29,644 nucleotides of DNA from QHXQ01 sp038322995 (GCA_038322995.1 JBBQGM010000065.1:1-29644); one strand, 5' to 3'; shown: positions 1 to 7,622, counted from the first letter of the stretch. Program-made: numbers and translations. Notes: generated by a model from the sequence alone, not told the origin.

Positions 1-456
1 GATGCGACGATGGAGGCGTGGACATTCGACGTGCCCGGCAAACGTTATCTTGGCAAGGACGTGTACATTTTGACCGACAGCGGCACGTTCTCGGCCGCCG
101 AAGCCATCAGCTACACTTTGCAGAACTTGCAGCGCGCGACCATCATCGGCGAGACCACGGGCGGCGGCGCGCATCCGGTCATGCCGCGCCGCCTGCACGA
201 TCATTTCTTGGTCACCGTCCCGTTCGCCCGCTACATCAGCACGGTGACCAAAACAAACTGGGAAGGCGTCGGCGTCAAGCCCGACATCGCCGTGCCGGCC
301 GCGCAGGCGCTCGTGGTTGCGCAACTCACCGCGCTCAAGCGACTCGCCGCGAAGCCGACCGACAGCGCCAAGGCCGCGCAACTTAAAGCGCGCATTGAAA
401 CTCTGGAAAAAGAGTTGGCGGGGTTGCGGGTGGCTGCGGCGACGGTTAAAAGCTAA
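1..456 (+). CDS. S41-family peptidase, C-terminal fragment (5' end outside window)
   Basis: The reading frame is open from base 1, so the gene starts upstream and only about 151 C-terminal residues are seen. S41 (tail-specific protease/IRBP-like) peptidases cleave proteins near their C-termini in the envelope. The fragment holds the catalytic-core signature: a beta-strand VYILTDSGTFSAAEAISYT (about residues 21-39), where the Ser of the TFSAAE motif is the expected nucleophile, followed by the conserved GETTGGGAHP loop. The tail (about residues 100-151) is Ala/Lys/Leu-rich and looks like a helical extension (LKARIETLEKELAGL, possibly a short coiled coil). The internal ATG at base 10 is not a credible start because it would remove most of the domain. 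Any PDZ or N-terminal region cannot be judged. The gene ends in TAA and converges on the aldo/keto reductase gene across a strong hairpin. Confidence 0.8.
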   Translation, partial: DATMEAWTFDVPGKRYLGKDVYILTDSGTFSAAEAISYTLQNLQRATIIGETTGGGAHPVMPRRLHDHFLVTVPFARYISTVTKTNWEGVGVKPDIAVPAAQALVVAQLTALKRLAAKPTDSAKAAQLKARIETLEKELAGLRVAAATVKS

Positions 457-482
457 CCGCGCGAGCTAACCGGCGTGAGCCT

Positions 483-519
483 GGCGCGGCGGCCGTAAAG
501 TTTTCCCGGCCGCCGCGCC
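483..519. terminator. GC-rich hairpin between convergent genes
   Basis: A perfect 13-bp inverted repeat (483-495 with 507-519) encloses an 11-base loop. It sits between the stop codons of the S41 peptidase (+) and the aldo/keto reductase (-). On the + strand it is followed by a modest T-rich stretch (TGTTGTTTA), so it may terminate the peptidase transcript. The minus-strand side has no T-tract. Confidence 0.55.
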
Positions 520-525
520 TGTTGT

Positions 526-1512
526 TTAGCGATTGACCGAGGCCATCGCTTGTTCGGGGTAACGCAGACCGGCGGCTGCGTCAGGTTGCGCAACCTCGTT
601 GATGCGTTGCAGATCGTCCGCGCTCAGTTGCACATCCAATGCGCCGACGTTCTCTTCCAGATAAGTGCGCCGCTTCGTGCCGGGGATGGGCACGATGTCC
701 GCGCCTTGCGCGAGCAGCCACGCGAGCGCGAGTTGCGCCGGCTGGCAACCTCGCTCCGCCGCGATCTCTTCAACCCGTTCGACGAGTTTGAGATTATGCG
801 CAAAATTCTCCGCTTGAAAGCGCGGGAACTGGCGTCGCCGATCATCGGCCGGCAGATCGGCGGCTCGCCGGAACTGGCCCGTCAGAAAACCGCGCCCGAG
901 CGGGCTGTAAGGCACGAAGCCGATCCCAAGTTCGCGGCAGACGGGCAGAATCTCCGTCTCCACGTCGCGCGTCCACAGGGAATACTCGCTTTGCAAAGCG
1001 GCAATCGGATGGACGGCCTGCGCGCGGCGAATCGTCTCCGCCGCCGCTTCGGAGAGACCGAGAAAGCGCACCTTGCCCGCGCGGATTAAATCAGACATCG
1101 CGCCCACCGTCTCCTCAATCGGCACTTGTGGGTCAACACGGTGCTGATAGTAAAGATCGATCACCTCGACGCCGAGCCGCTGCAAACTGGCATCGCAAGC
1201 CGTGCGCACATATTCGGGCCGGCCCGAGACGCCGAGAAAGCTGCCGTCCGCGCCGCGCACATTGCCGAACTTCGTGGCCAGCATAACTTCATTGCGTCGC
1301 CCACGAATCGCGCGCCCGATCAATTCTTCATTGCGCCCGACGCCGTACATGTCGGCCGTGTCGATAAAATTCACGCCGAGGTCGAGCGCGCGCCCAATCG
1401 TGGCGGTTGATTCAACATCGTCCTGCGCGCCGTAGAACTCCGACATGCCCATGCAACCCAAACCTAACGCCGACACGCGCAAGCCCTCCGTGCCTAATTG
1501 TCTCGTCTCCAT
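526..1512 (-). CDS. Aldo/keto reductase (AKR13-like)
   Basis: Predicted cytosolic NADPH-dependent reductase of aldehydes and ketones with a TIM-barrel fold, 328 residues, normal for the family. The catalytic tetrad can be read in order: Asp in NFIDTADMYG and the Tyr of the same motif (about residues 50-57), Lys in MLATKFGN (about 82), and His in DLYYQHRVDP (about 124). The N-terminal GLGCMGMSEFYG motif and the C-terminal IPIPGTKR-type cofactor loop (VPIPGTKRRTYLEEN) resemble the AKR13/YajO-like group. The start is ATG, with GAGGAG six bases upstream; that ribosome binding site is inside the last codons of the preceding acetyltransferase gene (3-base gap), so the two are probably translationally coupled. 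It is the last gene of the Rrf2-led operon, and its substrate cannot be told from the sequence. Confidence 0.9.
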   Translation of the reverse strand: METRQLGTEGLRVSALGLGCMGMSEFYGAQDDVESTATIGRALDLGVNFIDTADMYGVGRNEELIGRAIRGRRNEVMLATKFGNVRGADGSFLGVSGRPEYVRTACDASLQRLGVEVIDLYYQHRVDPQVPIEETVGAMSDLIRAGKVRFLGLSEAAAETIRRAQAVHPIAALQSEYSLWTRDVETEILPVCRELGIGFVPYSPLGRGFLTGQFRRAADLPADDRRRQFPRFQAENFAHNLKLVERVEEIAAERGCQPAQLALAWLLAQGADIVPIPGTKRRTYLEENVGALDVQLSADDLQRINEVAQPDAAAGLRYPEQAMASVNR

Positions 1513-1515
1513 CGC

Positions 1516-1974
1516 CTACTCCTCTTTGGTTAGCCACCTAGTCATAAAATAACGCTCGTGCTCTTTGAAACCGACGCGCCGGTAAAGTCGCCGCGCAGCA
1601 TCGTTGTTGTGATCGACCGCGAGATGCACCGCTGAAATGTCTTGTGCGCGGCAGAAATCCGCGACGAACGCCAGCGCGCGGCCCCCCAGTCTACGCCCGC
1701 GCCATTGCTCGTCAATAAAGAATTCGTCAACCAACGCGCCGCGCCCGTGATACTCAAGACTGAACCCGTAGGTCAGCACGATGTAGCCGGCCGCCGTGCC
1801 CTCCGCTTCAATCAGCCACACCCGCCCCAGCGACGCATCAGCGAGCAATTGCGCGAGACTGGTGCGCGCGGCCTCTTCCTCAAAAACGATCTGGTCGTGC
1901 GTATAAAGGCCGCGCATGAAACCGAGGATGGTTTCAACGTCAGCATGCGTGGCCGGTTTGAAATTAACGTCCAT
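1516..1974 (-). CDS. GNAT-family N-acetyltransferase
   Basis: A 152-residue single-domain GCN5-related acetyltransferase that would transfer acetyl from acetyl-CoA to an amine. Visible family features are the beta4 strand GALVDEFFIDEQ, then the acetyl-CoA pyrophosphate loop in motif A (RGRRLGGRALAF, about residues 92-103). A C-terminal NNDAARRLYRRVGFKEHERY motif (about 124-143) is the usual GNAT motif B with its conserved Tyr. The N-terminal part (FKPATHADVETILGFMRGLY) matches the small-molecule or amino-acid acetylating type. There is no clear Shine-Dalgarno before the ATG, and the upstream gene ends 21 bases earlier, so expression may depend on coupling within the operon. The acceptor is unknown. 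Confidence 0.88.
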   Translation of the reverse strand: MDVNFKPATHADVETILGFMRGLYTHDQIVFEEEAARTSLAQLLADASLGRVWLIEAEGTAAGYIVLTYGFSLEYHGRGALVDEFFIDEQWRGRRLGGRALAFVADFCRAQDISAVHLAVDHNNDAARRLYRRVGFKEHERYFMTRWLTKEE

Positions 1975-1995
1975 CGGGCGCGCTCGTCATCATTA

Positions 1996-2886
1996 CTACT
2001 GTGGCGCGAGCCAGCGCGCGGCGTTGCGCACGTAAGTTTTGATGTCCGCGAGGCGCGCCGGCTCGCGCGCGATCTCGTCGCCCGGCAGCTCGGCAAGGAA
2101 ACTGGGACAACCCGCGTTCGTGTCCCAGTTGTAGTCCACGAGATGATGAAAACTTGACGCAGCGATGGCACGGCCTTCGCCCGCTGCCGTGCGCTCAAAC
2201 GCGACGATGAGATTGAACTGACGTTGCGTGATCTTGCTTTGGCCGGTCGCGATCACGCGCGCGTGCGGTGCGTCCGCTGGCGCGCTGACCGCGCCCTCGT
2301 GCGGGTGCGCGGGGAAGAATTCGATCTGTCCACCGCCCGCATCATCACGCAAGAGCAACGGATGCGCGGGCGCAACAGCGTTGATGCGTTGATAGTCGCC
2401 GTTGCTGCCGGAGTGATAGTTGGGCCAATTGATCGCGGTGGTCGCTTCATCGTCGCGGCTGCAACGCGCTGGATCAGGGTCAGGGTTTTGTGTGTGGAAG
2501 TGGTGCGCCGCGCCGACGCCGCCAAGCGTGCAGACAGACGAGCCGAGGTCTTCGTGATCGCGCGTCACGAATAGCCCGCCGCCGCGCTGGCGAAAGCGCG
2601 TGATGCCCGCGCAGTCTTGCTCCGACAAACCGTCGCCCGTGTCCACCGCGAACAGCCACAACTCGTCGAACGGCAACTCATCGAGTTTACTCAGCACCGG
2701 ATCGTTGCCCTGCGCGTCTGCTGCCCGGTCGCGCGCCGTGACCGCGCAGAGCGCGTGCCCCGTCTCAGCGCGCAAGGCAGCGAGATGTTCGCGCAGCAAC
2801 GCGAAGCGTCCGATGTGCCAATCGTCGGCGATATGGGGAATAGTCGTCTGCAATAGGATACGGATGGGGGCGTGGCTCTGGCTCAT
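1996..2886 (-). CDS. Unrecognised cytosolic protein, possibly ThuA/GATase-like fold
   Basis: A 296-residue protein with no signal peptide or membrane segment. I do not recognise a named family with certainty. The N-terminal half alternates hydrophobic strands and helices in a flavodoxin/class-I-amidotransferase-like pattern: IRILLQTTIPH, then FDELWLFAVDTGD, ITRFRQRGGGLFVTRDHEDLG. The GGGLFVTRDH strand-loop resembles the ThuA/type-1 glutamine amidotransferase-like fold, but no Cys nucleophile is visible in the expected elbow. Middle and C-terminal parts contain conserved-looking HFHTQNPDPDP and SSFHHLVDYNWDT segments rich in His, Asp and Trp, which could bind a metal or sugar. A TTG 27 bases upstream would add nine residues; ATG at 2886 is preferred because GAGGA lies six bases before it. 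It is the fifth gene in the Rrf2-led operon. Confidence 0.7.
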   Translation of the reverse strand: MSQSHAPIRILLQTTIPHIADDWHIGRFALLREHLAALRAETGHALCAVTARDRAADAQGNDPVLSKLDELPFDELWLFAVDTGDGLSEQDCAGITRFRQRGGGLFVTRDHEDLGSSVCTLGGVGAAHHFHTQNPDPDPARCSRDDEATTAINWPNYHSGSNGDYQRINAVAPAHPLLLRDDAGGGQIEFFPAHPHEGAVSAPADAPHARVIATGQSKITQRQFNLIVAFERTAAGEGRAIAASSFHHLVDYNWDTNAGCPSFLAELPGDEIAREPARLADIKTYVRNAARWLAPQ

Positions 2887-2892
2887 GCTCGT

Positions 2893-2897
2893 TCCTC
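2893..2897 (-). promoter_or_regulatory. Ribosome binding site deciding the start of the unknown gene
   Basis: GAGGA on the minus strand, six bases before the ATG at 2886. It supports that ATG over the upstream TTG at 2913, which overlaps the preceding stop codon. Confidence 0.6.
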
Positions 2898-2909
2898 GCG
2901 GTTGCACCT

Positions 2910-3395
2910 TCAACTAAGAGCAGATGTGTCCGCCACTTGTCGTTTGAGTATGGTCAAGACGCCGAGATGGTACGCGTTGTGATCGGCGACGAGCAACGCC
3001 TCGCGCAGAATGGTCTGCCCGTCGCCGTGCGCGAGTGGTGCGAACAGATCAGTCGAAGGAGCGGCGACGAGTTGCGTCAGTGCGATCAGATCGGCGCGGA
3101 ATGCGGCGCTGCTTTGCTGCCACGCGGTTTCGTCCGCTTCCTTGTCGGGCGTGGGCCAATATCCGGCCGGCCACTCCGGCGAGACGTGCCCGGCGTTGCG
3201 GCTGAACTCAAGTATGTCCCATTGTGCGATGCGCATGTGCTCTAGCACTTGCCACGGCGTGTAGGTCACGCCCGCGACTTTGCGATTGAGCGCATGGACG
3301 GGGAAGTCCACGATCACGGTCTCAAAGTCAATGTGCGCGCCGCCGCCGCGCAGCAGATAGAGCAGATGTTCGCGCAACGCTTGCTCCTGTTCCAT
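2910..3395 (-). CDS. DinB-fold putative metal-dependent enzyme
   Basis: A 161-residue four-helix-bundle protein of the DinB/YfiT-like superfamily, whose members bind a divalent metal through three His residues and often act as thiol-dependent transferases. The likely ligands are visible: His53 in the WQVLEHMRIAQWDI helix, and His139 and His143 in the last helix (ADHNAYHLGVL), a spacing typical of the superfamily. The PTPDKEADETAWQQSSAAF segment before the third helix is also typical of the DinB_2 type. GAGG lies eight bases before the ATG. The stop codon is 23 bases from the next start. In this operon, beside thioredoxin and an aldo/keto reductase under an Rrf2 regulator, a role in thiol or electrophile metabolism is plausible, but this is inference from context. 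Confidence 0.8.
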   Translation of the reverse strand: MEQEQALREHLLYLLRGGGAHIDFETVIVDFPVHALNRKVAGVTYTPWQVLEHMRIAQWDILEFSRNAGHVSPEWPAGYWPTPDKEADETAWQQSSAAFRADLIALTQLVAAPSTDLFAPLAHGDGQTILREALLVADHNAYHLGVLTILKRQVADTSALS

Positions 3396-3426
3396 CTGGT
3401 TAACCTCGCTCTCTCTGCTGCGCCTG

Positions 3427-3792
3427 CTAGCGGCCTTGTGCCTGTTCGTCGCGCAACGTCAAGCAGGTGCTCGTGGCGCGGGCGACGAGGCGCGCACGTT
3501 CGTCCGTCACGTCGCATTCCACTAGCCCGACGGTGCGCCCGCGTTGCACGACGCGCGCGGTCGCGCGCCGGTGGGCCTGCCACACGGGCCGCAGGAAGTT
3601 GATCTTCAATTCGAGCGTGGTGAACGACTCGCCTTCGTCGAGCGTGGCGGCGTAGGCCAGCCCCATCGCAGCGTCGGCGATGTCGCAGAGCACGCCGCCG
3701 TGTAGCGTGCCCATCGGATTGGCGTGCGCGTCCGTCGCGGCCAACTCGACGACCGCTGCGCCCGCCGCAATCTCGTCGAGCATCTTGGCCAT
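3427..3792 (-). CDS. PaaI-type hotdog-fold thioesterase
   Basis: A 121-residue hotdog-fold protein expected to hydrolyse acyl-CoA thioesters in the cytosol. The key motif NPMGTLHGGVLCDIADAAMGLA (about residues 25-46) has the HGG of PaaI-type thioesterases, and Asp40 is at the usual acidic catalytic position. The central strands are visible as FTTLELKINFLRPV and RATARVVQRGRTVGLVECDVTD. It is somewhat short for the family (usually 130-150 residues), with a trimmed N-terminus, but AAGGAG eight bases before the ATG supports this start. It lies 27 bases after thioredoxin and 31 bases before the DinB-fold gene in the same operon. Its acyl substrate cannot be deduced. Confidence 0.85.
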   Translation of the reverse strand: MAKMLDEIAAGAAVVELAATDAHANPMGTLHGGVLCDIADAAMGLAYAATLDEGESFTTLELKINFLRPVWQAHRRATARVVQRGRTVGLVECDVTDERARLVARATSTCLTLRDEQAQGR

Positions 3793-3819
3793 GAGACCTG
3801 CTCCTTGTCCGGGTTAGGC

Positions 3820-4155
3820 TTACGCAGCGACCACGTGCTTGTCGATCAAACGCGAGATCGCTTCCTTGCTAGTCGCGCCGACGATGCGCTCTTCTTCCTT
3901 GCCGCCCTTGAATAGAATCAGCGTCGGGATGCCCTTAATGCCGTACTTCTGTGACACTGACGGGTTGTCGTCCACGTTGACCTTGACGACGCGTGCGCTG
4001 CCCGCATACTTCTCCGCGACGGCGTCAACCGTCGGCGCGAGCATGCGACACGGCGCACACCACTCGGCCCAAAAATCTACTAACACAGGCTGCCCGGCCT
4101 GCAACACATCCTGCTCGAAGTTGCCATCGTTCACTGCGGTTACATGCTCACTCAT
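3820..4155 (-). CDS. trxA: Thioredoxin
   Basis: A 111-residue thioredoxin, full length for the family, a cytosolic dithiol reductant. The redox site is WCAPC (Cys33 and Cys36, after FWAEW). The usual sequence is WCGPC, so Gly is replaced by Ala between the cysteines; this is a recurrent natural variant that slightly changes redox potential in the family. The cis-proline loop GIPT is present (Pro77), as are the buried Asp27 in LVDFWAEW and the VNVDDNP strand-turn. GGAG nine bases before the ATG supports the start. It is the second gene after the Rrf2 regulator (61-base gap) and probably shares its promoter, which would make thioredoxin supply responsive to whatever inactivates the regulator. 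The symbol is given for the family; a bacterium may have several trxA paralogs. Confidence 0.93.
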   Translation of the reverse strand: MSEHVTAVNDGNFEQDVLQAGQPVLVDFWAEWCAPCRMLAPTVDAVAEKYAGSARVVKVNVDDNPSVSQKYGIKGIPTLILFKGGKEEERIVGATSKEAISRLIDKHVVAA

Positions 4156-4216
4156 GATTGCTGTCTCCTTATTGTTGCTGTCTGCGTTAAGTTAATCGGT
4201 CGTTCGCTTGTGCGCG

Positions 4217-4648
4217 TTATTTGTCCGGTATGCAAGGCCGAATTTGGGCGACGATGTCCGCCACGGTGGTGCGGGCCAGCGTCTGCTCAACAGCCGCGTT
4301 CGTCGTGCGCAGCACGCCGCCGAGCACGTCTTCGATGTTCACGCCGACGGGGCAGCGCCGACTCGGCTGCTGCCGGTGCATAAGAAAACTATCGCCGCCC
4401 TCCACCGCGCGATAGATGTCGCGCAATGTGATGCGGTCGGCCCGGCGCGCGAGGCGCGAGCCACCCGCCGCGCCCGTCTGCGACGTGACGAGCCGCGCCC
4501 GCCCCAGCGCGCACAGAATGCGCCGGATGACGACGGCGTTCGTATTCACGCTGGCCGCGACGGTGGCAGAATTGACCGGCTTATCGCCGGCCCACGCCAG
4601 CAGCGTCAGCACATGCACCGCGACGGCGAAGCGACTGCTAGTCGGCAT
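4217..4648 (-). CDS. Rrf2-family transcriptional regulator (YwnA/HypR-like)
   Basis: A 143-residue winged-helix repressor of the Rrf2 family. The N-terminus MPTSSRFAVAVHVLTLLAW and the recognition region (SVNTNAVVIRRILCALGRARLVTS, about residues 33-56) followed by the wing GAAGGSRLARR are diagnostic and most like the YwnA/HypR group. It lacks the three-Cys iron-sulfur motif of IscR/NsrR; the visible cysteines are single ones in RRILCALG, SRRCPVG and RPCIPDK, so sensing by thiol oxidation or electrophile attack is more likely than by a cluster (inference). It is the first gene of the operon. A perfect 25-bp palindrome covering the -10 box lies 32 bases upstream, which argues for autorepression and control of all seven genes. 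The ATG is preceded by only a poor ribosome binding site. Confidence 0.92.
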   Translation of the reverse strand: MPTSSRFAVAVHVLTLLAWAGDKPVNSATVAASVNTNAVVIRRILCALGRARLVTSQTGAAGGSRLARRADRITLRDIYRAVEGGDSFLMHRQQPSRRCPVGVNIEDVLGGVLRTTNAAVEQTLARTTVADIVAQIRPCIPDK

Positions 4649-4679
4649 AAGCTACAAACTCACTGGTGTCGAACCTGGC

Positions 4680-4704
4680 ATTTGTAACTATTGTAGTTAC
4701 AAAT
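4680..4704. promoter_or_regulatory. Palindromic operator, probable Rrf2 binding site
   Basis: Perfect inverted repeat with 11-base arms (ATTTGTAACTA / TAGTTACAAAT) around a 3-base centre (TTG). It lies 32 bases before the Rrf2 gene and contains the -10 hexamer of the minus-strand promoter, so bound dimer would block RNA polymerase. AT-rich palindromes of about this size are normal for Rrf2 regulators; the pairing of this site with this regulator is inferred from position. Confidence 0.8.
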
Positions 4705-4717
4705 GATGATTTGTCAA
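4690..4717 (-). promoter_or_regulatory. Sigma-70-type promoter of the Rrf2-led operon
   Basis: Minus-strand TTGACA (4717-4712, full match to the -35 consensus), a 16-base spacer, and TACAAT (4695-4690, five of six matches to the -10 consensus). The predicted transcription start is near 4683, giving a leader of about 35 bases to the Rrf2 start codon. Confidence 0.7.
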
Positions 4718-4763
4718 CTGGTATTTGGTGCGCTTCTCGCGGGCAGAGCTATAACCGCGAAGT

Positions 4764-4805
4764 CCGCGCAGGGCCGCAAAGACTCAGCTTTGCGGCCCTG
4801 CGCGG
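4764..4805. terminator. 18-bp perfect hairpin downstream of the DUF5916 gene
   Basis: Arms 4764-4781 and 4788-4805 are perfect complements around the 6-base loop ACTCAG. It lies 17 bases past the stop of the DUF5916 gene (minus strand) and before the Rrf2 promoter, where a terminator is expected. Neither side has a T-tract, so it is not a classic intrinsic terminator; it may act with Rho or only stabilise the 3' end. The left arm is preceded by related CCGCGAAG-like words, so it may be a member of the intergenic repeat class described in the findings. Confidence 0.5.
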
Positions 4806-4822
4806 TTAAACTCCTGGCAGCG

Positions 4823-7462
4823 TTAGAAACTACGTTGGAAGAGGTAGGACATCTTGATGAAGAAGGTGCGGCCGTTGCGCCGGAAGCCAGGTTCGAGGTT
4901 GCCGGTGAACTGGTTGAAGCCGTTGCGGTTCAGATCGTCATTGTAGCCGACGTAGAAGGACGTGCCGGGATTCGGGGCCCAACCGAGGAGGAACTGCCCG
5001 CGCACGTTGGCGGCGAGCGAATCGTAGTCGATGCGCGCCCGCGCGAAGGTGAAGCGGGTGAACTGATAGGTTGAACGCAGCACGTAGATGTTGTCGTCGA
5101 AGGCGACAAGGCCGGTGTCGTAGCGGCGCAGACGCGACTTGGTGTAGTCGAGCGACATGCGCAAGGCGTTGGTCGGCTGATAGGTGAACGTGGCGTTGAG
5201 GTCAAGTCCACGCCCCGGCCCCGGATCGAGTTGCACGCCTTGGCCGAACTGGAGCGCCGCCGGACTGACGCGCGGGAACTTGCCGCCGCCGCCGAAGTCG
5301 TAATCCTGCGCGCCGTGGTTGAGGTTGGCGAAAAGTTGGGCCGAGTATTTCTTCGAGGGCGTGGTGCCGCCGCCGAAGAAGATCGATTTGTTGTAGGTCG
5401 AGCGGGTCGGCAGCCCGAAGAACGCGCCGCCGTGCGCCGGCGTACGTTGCGCGCCGAACTCTTCTTCGTAATCTTTCTCGTAATAGTTGTCAAAGCCGAA
5501 GCCGATGAACGACTGGCGTTGGAAGTTGAGGAACGAGCGCACGCCGGAATTCCAACCTTGGATGCGCCCCTGCCAATCGTACAGCATCTGATTTTGACTA
5601 CTGACGTTCCACGAGACGAGCCGCGCTTTCTGTTTCTGATCCGAATTCCATTCGACGTAGAACTGATCGCTGTTCGTGTTGGTGCGGCGCGTGAAGCCTA
5701 CGTCGGCGCGGAAATCGCGCGTGCGCCCGAAGCCGACCGCGTTCATAAAGAGATGGCGACCGGCTTTCTGGTATTGCGCGTAGTAGCCGAGGCCATTGCC
5801 CGCGCGATACACCTGCCGGCTGCGACAGTAAGTTAGTTCGCGGCCGGTCAGGCTCGCGCAAGCGGTTGGTACGTCGAGCGCGGGCTCGCGGAAGTAGCGG
5901 TGTGATGTTGTGCCGACGAGGTGGAACGTGAACGTGGTCTGCGGGTCGAGCTTGAAGCGCCCGTCGAGACCACCGATGGCGTTGTGCTTCTCGTAGAAAT
6001 TATAGGCTGTCGCCACGATGCCCAGACTGTTCTCTTTGCCGTAGTCGCGTTTGAGGCGCAGGACGCCCACGAGCGAATTCTTGTCGAGCAAAGGACGGTT
6101 GAACGAAGCGAGCCGCTCGTCGCCCGTGAAGTTGCCGGGGGCGTTGTCGGAGGCGAGCATGATGCCGAAGGAGTTGCGCCCGGACTTGCCGGCGTACTTA
6201 ACGGCCACGTCCGGGTCAACAATGGTGCGCGTGTGGACGACGTTCAGGGGCAATTGAAAGATGTCTAAGCCTTCGAGGAAGAAGGGCCGCTTCTCTTGAA
6301 AGAAAATCGGGAAGCGTTGGTTTGTCGTAACGACGGTGGCGTCCGCTTCGACCTGTGCGAAGTCGGGATTGATGGCGAGGTTGAGCGTGGAGGTTGGCGT
6401 GACGCCGAACTTGGCGGTGAGCCCGGGGTCGAAGCCGATGGGTTGATTGACCATGCGGCCGGGATCGTTCGGCACAGGGTTGTAGTGCGGCAGGCGGCGG
6501 CCCGTCTCGGAGACGGTCAGGCTGGGGATCAGTTCGAGCGTGCGCTCGGTTGAGACGCCTTCGAGGCCGGTGATATGCCCGGCTTGATTGAGCAGCCCGT
6601 TGATGTCGCGCGAGATCGGCATCCACGAATCCTGCTCACCGTTGAGCCGTTGGATGATGCGGAAGATTTGCAAGCCCCACTGTTTGTCCTTGCCCGCTTC
6701 ATAGCGCAGCGACTTGAACGGGATGGCCACTTCGACGACGTAGCCATCAGCCGTCAACGCGCCTTTCGAGGTCATCACAATGTCCACGCTAAAGTCCACG
6801 CCCGTCCCTTCGGTGCGGACGCCGTCTTGCTGGATACCGAGCGGGTTGAAGCAGAGGACGTAAGCCTTGCGTTGATCGTTGAACGTATCGATTAGCACGC
6901 GCACGCTGTCTTCCGCGTTGAGCACGTCGTCGCGTTTGGCGACGGTGGCGCGCACCTTGCCGGGTTCATCGAAAGCATGGAACGCGAGATAGAGCGTCTT
7001 GGCGTCGTAGCCCATGAAGACTTCGGTCGGTAGCGACGGCTGCGTGTTGTCGCCGGGATTGATCTGATAGAAGTTCTTAAACGTGGCGGCCGTCTGCCAG
7101 GCCGGGTCGTCCAATCGGCCGTCGATCACGGGCGGCGCTTCAAAGTGCGTGAGGCGGACGGGGCGGGCTTTCTCCGGCGCAAGCGCCAAGCCGCCGCGCA
7201 GCGCAGGCGTGGCCGCGCCCTGTGCGATGGCTGTCGGCGCGGCAGTCTTAGCCGGCTCAGCCGTTTTGGGTGGATCGTTCTTTACCGCCGCATCTTTCAC
7301 TTTGGGAGCGTTTGCCGGTGGGTCGCTCGCGGCCACGATGGGTGCAACCGACTGGCTGGCAGGAGAGGCCGCAGGCGTCGAATTAATCGCTGATTGCGCG
7401 TGCGTTCGCACGGCAAGCGTGCTGAAGCAGAGCAGGATGAACAAGGGGATGAATTTCTTCAT
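4823..7462 (-). CDS. Secreted CBM9-like / DUF5916 outer-membrane protein
   Basis: An 879-residue exported protein. Residues 1-22 form a signal peptide (MKKFIPLFILLCFSTLAVRTHA, likely cleavage after THA). Residues 23-100 are a Pro/Ala/Lys-rich low-complexity linker. Around 104-300 lies a carbohydrate-binding family 9-like domain, recognisable from APPVIDGRLDDPAW, TEVFMGYDAKTLYLAFHAFD and GYVVEVAIPFKSLRY. From about 320 to the end is the DUF5916 region, made of many short alternating beta-strands (for example FFQEKRPFFLEGLDIF, then repeated aromatic strands) and ending in SYLFQRSF; a terminal Phe is typical of outer-membrane beta-barrels. Function of the family is not established; binding or passage of a glycan or other polymer is a guess. 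It is preceded by the LytTR regulator gene on the same strand (182-base gap). No Shine-Dalgarno is visible before the ATG. Confidence 0.82.
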   Translation of the reverse strand: MKKFIPLFILLCFSTLAVRTHAQSAINSTPAASPASQSVAPIVAASDPPANAPKVKDAAVKNDPPKTAEPAKTAAPTAIAQGAATPALRGGLALAPEKARPVRLTHFEAPPVIDGRLDDPAWQTAATFKNFYQINPGDNTQPSLPTEVFMGYDAKTLYLAFHAFDEPGKVRATVAKRDDVLNAEDSVRVLIDTFNDQRKAYVLCFNPLGIQQDGVRTEGTGVDFSVDIVMTSKGALTADGYVVEVAIPFKSLRYEAGKDKQWGLQIFRIIQRLNGEQDSWMPISRDINGLLNQAGHITGLEGVSTERTLELIPSLTVSETGRRLPHYNPVPNDPGRMVNQPIGFDPGLTAKFGVTPTSTLNLAINPDFAQVEADATVVTTNQRFPIFFQEKRPFFLEGLDIFQLPLNVVHTRTIVDPDVAVKYAGKSGRNSFGIMLASDNAPGNFTGDERLASFNRPLLDKNSLVGVLRLKRDYGKENSLGIVATAYNFYEKHNAIGGLDGRFKLDPQTTFTFHLVGTTSHRYFREPALDVPTACASLTGRELTYCRSRQVYRAGNGLGYYAQYQKAGRHLFMNAVGFGRTRDFRADVGFTRRTNTNSDQFYVEWNSDQKQKARLVSWNVSSQNQMLYDWQGRIQGWNSGVRSFLNFQRQSFIGFGFDNYYEKDYEEEFGAQRTPAHGGAFFGLPTRSTYNKSIFFGGGTTPSKKYSAQLFANLNHGAQDYDFGGGGKFPRVSPAALQFGQGVQLDPGPGRGLDLNATFTYQPTNALRMSLDYTKSRLRRYDTGLVAFDDNIYVLRSTYQFTRFTFARARIDYDSLAANVRGQFLLGWAPNPGTSFYVGYNDDLNRNGFNQFTGNLEPGFRRNGRTFFIKMSYLFQRSF

Positions 7463-7622
7463 AACTATGATTTAACTGAAGTCGTATAGTTTGGACTGTA
7501 ATCAACCGCGGCTTCCTGTCTAACAATGTAATGTACGTGGTTGCGTGCGGGGCGGGAATGAAAATGTGATGAAACACGAGGGCATGGGTTAAGCGGCAAG
7601 CAGGGCGGGACGAGCGGCACCG

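Noticed and set aside
4764..4805. Classic intrinsic terminator
   Set aside because: The stem is very strong but no T-tract follows it on either strand, so only a general 3'-end role is claimed.
4703..5074. Open frame on the + strand next to the Rrf2 promoter, opposite the end of the DUF5916 gene
   Set aside because: Its composition is that of an antisense shadow of a GC-rich gene, it runs through the hairpin at 4764-4805, and it has no recognisable motif.
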